Source of the DNA: Pezizomycotina sp. ARF18
Lineage: Eukaryota; Ascomycota
Length of the DNA: 64,000 nt
Direction: 5' to 3'
Assembly: GCA_002224055.1 (NCBI GenBank)
Contig: AZLU01000216.1
Coordinates: 1-64,000 of the forward strand
The translations under genes and the position numbers were made by a program. Position 1 is the stretch's first letter, and each line of letters begins with the position of its first letter. Below, piece after piece: positions 25,423 through 35,207 of this stretch. Below the pieces are notes generated by a model that was given only the letters and a program-made list of their open reading frames with translations, was not told the origin of the DNA and made no database searches.

Positions 25423-25992
25423 TCACCACGGCTTCGTAACCTATACACCGGAAGTACACATGGGTCAATCCAAGCGCGACAACAGGCACCTCAAGTTGCG
25501 GCTAAGGAGATTGGTGGTGGTGTGCCGCCTGACGGAAATTACTTCATCGAAGAGAACGGGAAACTGCGCTATCAGAAACCGAAAAGGACGCGGCCAGATG
25601 GCTACATTTGTGGAGAGGTCTACGGAGTTGCCGCGACTCCGGTGGCAGTAGGGCCTTTGATGTTACTGGCCGAGACGATACCGCCTGAAAACCGTGGACC
25701 GACCATAGTCGAGTGGGCTGAAAGCGGTGACAAGCAGTACTTGGAAGTAAAAGGCGCGAGACTGCCGGAGAGCGCAGGCGACCAGGCTTACGGCTGGATG
25801 TTTTGTAGGAGTACGTTGACGCTGACGGAGACGGAGGAGGAGGGCAAGAACGGGAGGAGAATAAGGTTAGCGGATCTTTGGTGGGGGACTCCGGGCATCC
25901 CACAAAGTATACCGGTCCTTCAATGGGGCCGCAAGCCCATAACGCGGCCGCCACTTGCTACGGTTTACGCCTCGAACGGTATCCAACGTTGA
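25423..25992 (+). CDS. Hypothetical protein, probable terminal exon
   Basis: A frame of about 185 codons runs open up to a stop at 25990-25992 with protein-like composition and balanced codons, unlike its surroundings. It includes segments such as DGNYFIEENGKLRY, GYICGEVYGVAATPV and RIRLADLWWGTPGIP. There is no in-frame ATG near the beginning, but a possible 3' splice site (CCGGAAG) lies at about 25449, so it is best read as the last exon of a spliced gene or as a truncated one. I recognise no family. The shadow frame on the opposite strand (25544-25954) is less protein-like. Confidence 0.45.
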   Translation, partial: SPRLRNLYTGSTHGSIQARQQAPQVAAKEIGGGVPPDGNYFIEENGKLRYQKPKRTRPDGYICGEVYGVAATPVAVGPLMLLAETIPPENRGPTIVEWAESGDKQYLEVKGARLPESAGDQAYGWMFCRSTLTLTETEEEGKNGRRIRLADLWWGTPGIPQSIPVLQWGRKPITRPPLATVYASNGIQR

Positions 25993-27122
25993 CCAAAAAC
26001 TGATAAAAGTCTAGCTAACAGTCATTTGGCTCTATTTCCCCCTTCCTCAACACTTAGCACTGCTCTTATTATTGCCATTTTGCAGTTGTTTCATTGCCGT
26101 CCTTGCGGCGAGAGGGTTTCAAGTAGCAAATCCTTCGAAGGTTCGGGAAATGTTTGTTATTTTCTTTTAAGCTAAATGTTCTGCATTTGTACCTTTTCGT
26201 CTCCTAAACACTCTTTTAACTTCTCTCTTCCGAAAGATTTTTTTTTCTCATTTTTCCTATCCTTTTTGTCACTCGTTTTTTTTTTTCTTTTTTTTTCCTT
26301 TCTCTCCTCTTCCTTTCTCTTCTCTACTGTTCTCTACCGTTCTCTACTGTTCTTTTTGCAATGTTATATAGTAAGTATCCTGATTCGTTCTTATTGTTCT
26401 TATACCACCGTTTTTGGTGAATTCGAACCATGTTCTTTCGTTTACGCTTGGGGTGTTAAGCCTACGCGTGGAGATTATCGTCCTGCCTGAGGCCCCGCCA
26501 ATAATACATTCTTAGCCATTTGAGCGGACTAGGACTGATAGTGATAAATACGCTTCTATCATATATATTAAATTCTCGACTTAAATTTCTTGTAGGGATA
26601 TTCTTTTCTCTCAAGGGTATATGCACGGGCAAGTCCGCTAGTTTTTCAATGCATCCAAATTTTTTTTAAATTTTCATACATAGTAAGCACAAAGCGTAGG
26701 GTATGTTTCATGCCTCTGAGAAAATTTTTTAGCCTTGTTAGTGTTCGATGTTGGGTGCGCGGTAAAGCACTGAGAGGCTCCACAATGCCAGCTTCTCAAG
26801 CCTCCAAGCTAGAATTCCTCTGCAAATGCCTCCTCCTTGGGTTAGATAACTGAACTAACCGCGGTTAAAAATACAGCAATACTTAGGTTCATGGTATCAG
26901 GCGACAATCTTGGTTCAGAAGCTCTCTTTTGAAATACTGCAGTCTTCTGGGGAGACATCCGTTCAAACGGCTAGGTTAATCACGGCTCGTTTAATCATTT
27001 AAAAATGTTTAAACGAACAAATCTACATCGCGTAAACGAGCCTTTGCCCGTTGAGGTGACGCTATATAAAATCCCTACTATAGCCGTGTTCGGGATAGTA
27101 ATAAAAGGACGATTTAAAGATT
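25993..27122. other. Intergenic, T-rich, with a hairpin
   Basis: No supported gene. A T-rich stretch at about 26236-26340 gives a spurious Phe/Ser-rich frame. A perfect 10-base inverted repeat, GGCTCGTTTA and TAAACGAGCC, lies at about 26985-26994 and 27034-27043, just beyond the end of the truncated CHAT gene. Confidence 0.5.
26985..27043. repeat. Inverted repeat (hairpin)
   Basis: Perfect 10-base arms GGCTCGTTTA and TAAACGAGCC flank about 39 bases, inside which TAAACGA occurs once more. It lies about 80 bases beyond the last open codon of the CHAT gene. It could be a transcription stop structure or a small mobile-element relic. Confidence 0.6.
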
Positions 27123-30100
27123 CTAATTCGCGAGGCTGTCCCCTCGCAAGAGAGGGCAATGGAAGATTGCAGAATTTCGCAAAAAAAGGGTATGCGGAGC
27201 TTCTAAAAACCTTACTAAAATCACTGCAGCATGAGCCTCCACAGGGGAATCATGGGATGAAAAGCTTATTAAATCTTTTACCGTGAGTGGATCTGTTTCC
27301 CAGTCGCTAAGCAATATCCAACTCTCCAAAGGATTTTGCTGGTCTGACGTTCCGTGACCAGCAAAATGAAAAACCGAGTAATTGTCAAGCTCAAACATGA
27401 GTTGCCTTTTGAATGACTCGTGTAACTTGACCACATTTGCGTCAGCTCCAATTGAAAGCTCCGTTCTAGGTCATCTATTTCCTTTCGGGCATTTGGCAGG
27501 CGGCCCAATTTTGGGGTGTTTTGCATGGATGCGAGAACAATCTTGCTCGACCCTTCCTTGGGACCATTTTGTTTCTGATTTTGAAGGTCTAGCAGTAACG
27601 CTTTGACGGATGAACTGTAAGAGGAGATAGCTCGATCCGAGGCAGATTGGGATGGCCGAGTATCGGAATGATATCCTGCAGCGTGGAAGGGTAATCCGGT
27701 GAGTACGCCTGTTGGAACCCACCAGATACGAGGCCAATCCTCATCCGCATCCGGCACTTCATTGAATCCGAGGTTATCAAGTATGGTACCAACCGCAGAA
27801 TCCCATAGCCAACTAAGCATGAAAAAGCTTCCTACGGCGAGGCACAAGACCTTTTGAAAAGTCGTGACGTAATAACATCAGCTCCGAAATATTCCTCTTA
27901 GCTTCTTCCTCATTCAAATCAGGTAACTCTAACAGCCGTACTATTCGGTTTTGGATGAGAATTGCAAAGGAGCCTGGTTCGTTACCACCAGGGATAATAA
28001 TAACAACAGCCTCTCTGGAACATCTCGATACCGTTTGGAGATCCCTTGTTAGAGGACGTTGCATAAAACCTCAAATCCTGACTTCCTCCGTATTTCCGCC
28101 ACAATCTCGTCGAAACATGAGCTGAGCCTGTCTCTTCGCTCAGCCTCAAACTCCGCCGACAAATCGATTTTATTCGGTGGTAGTACGCCTGCTGATGGAT
28201 TTGGTGCGTATAATTCATCTCGAACGGCAACGAATCGTGTGCTAGCGTTGGTGATGGGCTCTTAGCAGATTAAGATCAACTCGAGAATCTAACTTGAAGC
28301 TGTTTATAAAACCACGACTTTGTTCCAGAAGTTCTAAGGCCTGCTCTGCGGTCCTGCCCTGACGAAGCCCTTCGCAATGGTTCTCATAAATATGGCACTA
28401 AGTTTGAGTAGGTGTTGTTGGCCACTTCCGCTTGTTGCCCGGGGGAATAGTTTCTGAAAGAGTCGAATTGTTTCCTCGGCAATTTCCAAACCTCGCCCGG
28501 CCCTTCAGATACTCCTATCACTATCTCAGCCTCCATCCCGCATATAATTCGTTCGAGTATCGAGAACTTTTCGTCACGCATGATCTCGATGCAGAGAGCA
28601 GCTAGCTCAGCTGCATTTCCTTGTTCTGCTAAATAAGTGTTCAAAACACGCGATGCCCCGAGCGGGTTATCCATTCGGTTCGGATATTCCTTCACGATTT
28701 CTTGGCTATAGAAACAGCTTTATCGATATCGCCGCTATTCCCCTTGATTCCCACCGTTGATAGTACAGGTCTGCAACCAGATCCAATGAACGTGGTTTTA
28801 GGGAGCCTCCGTACGGAATTTCGGGAATTTTATCTATATCCTTGAGATGCTTTTCTAGATCGGCTGTGGCAGTATCTAGATCTTCAGCATATTGACGAGG
28901 GTCGCTCAAATATCGTTGCATGAAGCAATTTGCCAGTTCAATGGATAGAGCCACTGCGTATCCGCTATTCAACATCCATCTGTCCAATGAGCCCTCGTCA
29001 GCAGGACACCGTTGATAAGCTTTAAGAGTTAGCTGAAGGTCCGAGATAACTCCGTTGATGCGCTCAATGTCGTCCGATCTCGTTACACATTGAGCCTTCG
29101 GGCCAGCCAGACCATTCTAGGGCATTGATATTCCTCAGCTGGGTCAATGACATCGACATGGGTTATTTCATCTAGAGAGGAAGGGATCGTTGTATTTTGG
29201 GGTCTAAAGCTACAGCTGCCTTAACGTAATCGATGTCCATTGTATTGCGAAAGTTCTCTGCAAGATGTAAAGAGCGCTCAGAAAGCAGAGCTTCTTGCTG
29301 GCGCCGCATCACATCGAGTTTAAGCTGGTAAGATTTATCCAGTTTACTTTGACCATTTTGCTGGCAATTAATTCTTTCTCGACGCGCTGTAAGACTTTAT
29401 CCAGATCCTCAGGATTTTGATAGTGTGTTAACCACTTTTCGTATTTGTCCTTGAATGTGTTCTCGAGATCCACTCTTCGTGGATGCTGTTTAGGGGATAT
29501 TCCGAGAGCGTGGACGCCAAGCTTCATGCTAGTATCGAAATCGCCGGCGTGGGCATTATATCTGTATCTGAGGAAGAATAGGTCGGACGTATCAAATAGC
29601 CACTGAGGCGCGTTCGGATCTCCCAAATAATTGCTTTTCACATAGGGAAAAATTTCTTTAGCGCGGCGAATAGCTCGGTTCAGGATTCCATGCTCAAGCG
29701 CGGTGGGGACTCTTTGATTCTCCGTACCTAGCAGCTTAAAAAGCATCCTTACATCAGTTGAGAGAGCGTGCTGGCACTCCAAGCGTGACTTATATTGCAG
29801 AGTATCTTTCTGTAGTAGCCGTTCATAGATAGGAATAGCCCCAGTTGCCGCTTACGCCGGCGTGAAGTGTCAATAAACCAAATAGCGCCACCATCGCGAA
29901 TGTCGATCGGGATGCAAATAGTCCGTGATGTTTAGAAATGCCTCCGCCGTCGTGGTGATCGCGTCGAGACGACGAATATCCCAGGTTGTCTCGAAGACCT
30001 TAATAAGGACAACGATGAGGTTTGTAAGGAGCGATTCGTAGAAAGGGTTGTTAGTTTGAAAGGTGCTGACAAGGTCTGGTAGAGGGTCAACTGTGGCTAT

Positions 30101-30599
30101 GAGAAAATCTATATCTTCGTTCTTAAGAAAACGTGATAGTGCGCTAGTATAAACGATTCAAGTTGTCCGACATCGGGGCCATCCCGCAAGTCTTGGCTTA
30201 GAGCCTCGCCCAGTTGTTTCAGATCGTTTAAATCCGTCTCTCCAAACTCCAATGCGATACTCCCAGGTTGGGCTGAACGATATCTTGGTAATGTCCCCAA
30301 CCATTCAATGCATTTATGTTGCTTTCGACCATTTCTGCAACTACTGTTTTGAATCGGTGGTTGAGAGTGATAGAACTTGCTTTCCTCGGGCACCGCAGGA
30401 CGAGACGTGCCTGTTGTTTTGTAATCAGCGAAGTAGAGAATTGTTCCCATAGAGTTGGGCCGGAGCGTAGATGATCTTTTGATAAGAGTACCAAAAATGG
30501 TCTAGCGATGATGTTTACTAAAGCAGACCAAACGTTTTTATGACTTTCATGAAAGTAATCAAATCGATAATTGTTATATTTTAGGGAACATCGATACAT
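27123..30599 (-). CDS. CHAT-domain protein with helical repeat-like N-terminal part (C-terminally truncated)
   Basis: CHAT domains are caspase-fold (clan CD) protease-like modules; in fungi they usually follow TPR repeats in large cytosolic proteins. An ATG lies at 30599. Between about 30400 and 28390 the frames give long amphipathic helical stretches of the TPR type, for example around 29309-29782 and 28706-28987. The CHAT part begins near 28100: CFDEIVAEIRKSGFE, then RLLELPDLNEEEAKRNI, WLWDSAVGTILDNLGF, RIWWVPTGVLTGLPFHAAG, and the catalytic-His motif FHFAGHG near 27350. After SDWETDPLTVKDL the expected segment with the catalytic Cys (a SACGTG-like motif) is missing and the frame ends at 27123. 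Frame changes are numerous, so the exon map is unsure. The next gene upstream is a caspase-domain gene on the same strand. Whether the product is active is doubtful. Confidence 0.72.
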
Positions 30600-31543
30600 T
30601 CTTTCAAAAAAAAAAAAAAAAAAAAAAAATCAGCCATGACGCGGTGAGAGGTTGACGGGTTTATTAAGTACGAGTCTAAAGAACATGGCGGCTTTGACTG
30701 TTAGAGGGTTTCTAAAGATATAACTAAACAACCTAGTTGTTCCTTGAACAATATTCAAAGAAAGAAGCTGTTTATCCTTAGCTCCGCCTCTACCTAGCAA
30801 GTGCAAGAGTCCGTGCTCGCGTTCGGCTTTATTTTTGCCGGCGATTGTGGGACCGATTGGCTGCGTTTATCAGCAGCACATGGTACCTACAAGTACCTGT
30901 ACCGCAGTAAAATGAAAGACATTTTAAATTTATTTTTTCGTTCATAACATGAAGGGGTTAATGTGAGAAGGCTGTGAAATATATCTATAGCTCATCCACG
31001 TAATCGGGTGAAAACCAGGGGTTGTAAATATTGTTGCGTTTTGCTTTACACCTGGACATTAAGGCTTGGAGTAAACTCATGGGAACAAGCCGAGGCGAGC
31101 AATCTATAGGGAAACTGTAGGGTTATTTTAATCCTTTTCTCACGGTTCTCATTTTAAAGAACTATAATCTTCATCAACATTGGAAGATCACTGAAACCTA
31201 TACCAGTGCATTATTGGATACAGCAACTCGCAGCAAGGTATAGAAACCTCCCATAATGCAAATACTGTTGCCCACACGCATGCGTTTTGAAATACTCAAG
31301 CTTTTGACCGCTAAGCTCTAACAATTTGTAAGGATGGCAAATGGAGTGTCTTCTCGAGAAAATGCAAAACCAAAAACAAAAATAGTGTACAACGACTGAT
31401 GAGAGAAGCTTAAGAGAGTTGAGAATATTCAAACGACACGGCGCAAATCAGGAAAGAAACACAATTGAGCAGATTTATTAGAAGTATCTTGTATAAAATA
31501 ATACACTTTCAGCCCACATGAACTTTCTTATATTAACATATGC
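30600..31543. other. Spacer between CHAT and caspase genes
   Basis: A 24-base A run at about 30606-30629 lies immediately upstream of the CHAT gene start. The rest shows no supported gene and should contain the CHAT promoter and the caspase-gene terminator. Confidence 0.5.
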
Positions 31544-33741
31544 CTACGAAAAAACATTGACATAAAAGCTGGTGATATACCATATCGACCTGGACCGGAT
31601 ACGGTTGGCCTTTTCGCCTCTAACTACCCGTGGAACACGTATCGTGCCTTTGCCAAGTTCAATGTCTGCGTCGTGATCAAAAGATAAAAAGGTGCCTGTG
31701 GAGGTAAGGATGCCAGCATCAAGTCGTCCCAAGAAGGCGGATTATCTCCCGTAGCCACAAATAACATGAAATGAGCGGTCACATTATCGGGGTCCGTTTC
31801 TATAAATTTGGGATCGATTCCGAAATTGATGTATATAGGGTCAAGATGTTCATAGACACTGTCGTTGACGGGGACTGTTCCTTAAGGTATCGCTCGTTGG
31901 GATGTGGTGACTTGCGGTAAAGTGGTTTGGTGCTTCCATCTCTTCTGACGTACGGCCTGAGTCTTCGCTAGGGAAAAGCCTTCTGATATCCCAAGACTCG
32001 TTCGCGCCAAACAGAGCCATCCAGCATTTTGCCGTGGCATCAATGAGACCTTTATAGCCGATGAAGAACTTGACGGTTTCATCCGTTTTAAAATTCAAGG
32101 CCTCAGCCCGTCTCGGATCAATAATCTCGCCGTTATCCCGAACCATCCTGACGTAGATGTTTTCATCGGTTAGACGCTTCGATGGCAAGACACTAATTTC
32201 ATTCTGGATTGCTCTGTAACGGCTGACATGTCGAATGACATACGCGGGCTTTTTCATGGAGTTCGGTTCTGTCTGGAGTATCGCGGGTAATCGGGGAAGT
32301 CGGTCGCCATTTTCTCTAATCTCGTAGATACCTTTCAAATCAACCAAGATTTCGTAATCGCATGGCGTGCCCTGCTCCTCTGTTAGATGTAGGTTGTGGA
32401 CTTTTTTGAGCTCACTACGGAAAGTATTTCACTCTTCCGGACTCTCCACCGAGAGTCATAAATAAACTGGTGCCGGAAGTGCCCACCTATCGAGAACCGC
32501 GCGCGTAGCCGGAGGCGCCAAGGAAGGCAGGTCAATATCTGCGGGATCGATACCCTCTAACTTTCCCTTGCAGGCTAGCGTGGACACTTCTGTAATCTTA
32601 ACACGCAGCGGCTCCTCTTCGCCAGCCCAATATTCCTCTCTGCAAAGGTTATATATAGCATGCTTTGCAACTCCTTGTGTTTGTCCAACGTCTAGGATAA
32701 CGACGCCGTTTCGCGGCTATCGAGAACTAGACAGGTAGGCTTCTCGTTAATTGAAGTATCGCTGAAGAATTCGACGTTTCCATCCCCTTTCACCGAGGGA
32801 GTCTGGAACTGCTGCCATGCTGTTTAGACTCTCGAGATACGTGCTCGCATATCTTTGAGTACGTAGGACGGCGCACCCATTGATTTTTCGTAAGAATATC
32901 CAACATGCACCGCGTGAGGATGCCTTGTTTGACGCCGCCTGAACCCCCAAATGCCTCTTCCCCAGCCATTTCGTTGCTCCTACAGGGCTGTCATAACGGT
33001 GCAGCGTTTCGTTTCCCTCAGCCAGTCAGCTGTCGCCGTTGCGGCCCTAAATCCGCACGCTGTGGCTAGGAGTTCCGCTAGTTCAGTATCGGCGGCGCTT
33101 GCGTCTTCATTGCTATGCCGCATCCATTCTTCGCTTATATTGGAATCACAGTCGGCATATCGGTGTGAGAAGGTAGAAGCAAGGTTGTTCTCGCAGCCCA
33201 GATCATTGCGCATTCCTCTACCCGAATGGCAGCTATCGAGAACCAAACAAACTCGTGATCCTTTGATATCCACGATTTCCCGGATCAGAACACCGAGTCT
33301 GTATCCTGTTAGGAATTTCCTCGAGACCATGGCGTCGGTGGGTACCAAAGCGGTGCCGTCGAGATTATCCCCGTCGTCGTCCTCGATCTTATGCCTCGTG
33401 CGGTCGTGATTAATACCGTGGCCAGAGTAGTGAATATATACAAGGTCCCCAGGCTGACATGCGTCGCGAAGGTCATGCAGTTTATAGATGATGTTATCGT
33501 AAGTTGGCAAAGTACCATCGACATCAACATCTAAGCACGCCGCTGATTCACCTGGATGGGACGGTGCGATCATGCTAGCAATATTTTCTTTTAGAACCCC
33601 TATCGAGATTAGATACTCCCTCATGAGTCGGACGCCGTTGACGCACCCTCGGAGAGTCTCACATCGCATATCAGGGTAATTAGGATTATAAACATAGTTG
33701 TCGATGCCGATCAAAAGCGCTCGGCGAGTGGGTGCGGACAT
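31544..33741 (-). CDS. C14 caspase-domain (metacaspase-like) protein with long C-terminal extension
   Basis: The ATG at 33741 opens RRALLIGIDNY, the usual first strand of fungal caspase-domain proteins. The catalytic dyad is plain: His108 in HYSGHG and Cys171 in LVLDSCHSG. A C-terminal extension of about 450 residues follows, ending around 31544. It includes PTCLVLDSRE, VVILDVGQTQGVAKHAIYNL, WAGEEEPLRVKITEV, then an uninterrupted frame at 32347-31850 with YEILVDLKGIYEIRENGD and KFFIGYKGLIDA. A C-terminal extension of unknown function is common in fungal members, and may regulate or sense. Frame changes occur near 32985, 32800, 32710 (one A lost), 32410 and 31870. Gene neighbours are the CHAT gene downstream on the same strand and the Argonaute gene head-to-head upstream. 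The protease family is certain; the role (regulated death, immunity or proteostasis) is inference. Confidence 0.9.
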
Positions 33742-35207
33742 TATGGGTGTATGCAGCGAAGGAATTTTGAGCTCTGGCTAATATAACTCCTTGAAGGTGC
33801 TATTGAACGTGACTTAGGGAAATTTGTATACTCTCCCCATACATACCTCTCGCATCTAGAACAATACCTGTGATTAAATACAAACCTTCTCAATATACAG
33901 GATTGTGAATCTGGTAAATAACTAGCCGTAATCAACACCGGTAACTTGTTCTAGCATAATTAACCGCAAAAATGTTGACAAGGCTCTTGTTTCGCGGAGA
34001 CGATAATATGTTCAAAATCCCTCTTCATGTATCTCTACCATCCGATACAAATCGAATTGTATTTGTACCTCTATTGGATACCTCCGAGTTCAGCCTTCCG
34101 GCATGTATAACGAGCCCCCTCTTTAAGATTTTAAGGACTGGCCAGTAGAATTTATCGGGATTGTATACATATTGCTATTTTCCAATAATCCTTTACACTC
34201 GAGGATGCATCGCACAAGGATCTCGAGCGAGTCCTACGCTGCTACGTAGCGTGCGGGAGCGGGTGTTCAGAATTTTTGTGATTATGTTTTGTCGAGTACT
34301 CGAGAAAAGATTCGCGAGGCTTTTGGCCTGCATATTCAGCAAGACGCCCGGAAAATTTGGAAGGCGAGGGTTTTCTTTCGGGAGCTCTATAATCCTGAGA
34401 ATATCCTTCTAAACGTTCATAGGTTAACCTAGGGCGTCAAGTGGGTCACGCACGATCATCTACGACAAGTCCATTCTAACAACAAGCCACTAGCATCTAC
34501 GGCAATTGATTTATTATCGAATTCTCAAAGGATTTATCCAGAGCCTGTTGGAAGGTTTATTCACAAGACTGACGAGAGGGAGGATTTCTAAGACGCTGTC
34601 GACTCTTTATACAAGATGTCTTGCACTGTTGAACCTGTTCACATCATATCATCTCCTCACGCTCATTGCACAAATGAAAGTGAAGGTCTTTGTAACTGTT
34701 AGGGACGTCCCCGCTACCGAGACTACCAAAGCTAAGTGATTTTCATTGCTGACGAGGAATATTCTATGCGAAGTTTATAGGGATAGCTCTCTATGTAACT
34801 CTGCCTATGTTGGTGGCCGTGTTATGTGATACACCCCATGGAGAATAAATTACAACGCTATGGCTATACTGCGCATATACTCTGTACTACGGTCCTGTGT
34901 GAATATTAGTTACATGAATTGCTACCTATTGTATATACACGGATTGGAAAACACCGCTTAAACAAAGTTCTACACTCGAGCTTTGGGGCCACTGGTAGAT
35001 CGAAATTCAGTATATATTTAGCGTTGAGGTCACTAAAATAAAAGTGGTTACGCCATCAGGCGTTTCGCCGCTTTTAGAAACCCCGCAGGAACCCAAACGC
35101 AAACCCCGCATTTTAATTTCAGTATTTAATCCCCTGAGACTCAAATATCTCTATGATTTATTCATATGATCAAGCACCGTAAGAAATCAGCCATAAGGCC
35201 GTAAAGG
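33742..35207. promoter_or_regulatory. Shared upstream region of caspase and Argonaute genes
   Basis: This 1.47-kb gap separates two divergent start codons, so both promoters must lie in it. Two small open frames (34161-34412 and 34506-34739) show no recognised motif. A TATA-like TATATTTAG is at about 35011. No coding gene is supported. Confidence 0.5.

Noticed and set aside
26176-26490. 104-codon Phe/Ser/Leu frame resembling a membrane protein
   Set aside because: The hydrophobic part is simply a T-rich tract; no further helices or splice sites follow.
20690-27000. Retroelement or integrase remains in the gene-poor block
   Set aside because: I saw no paired terminal repeats, no reverse transcriptase or integrase motifs and no gag-like zinc knuckle, so no element is called.
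31850-32470. Repeat-induced point mutation as cause of the TGA codons in the caspase gene extension
   Set aside because: The sites fit either TGG to TGA or paired one-base indels, and the contexts are not the CpA-type expected; elsewhere indels explain the breaks better.
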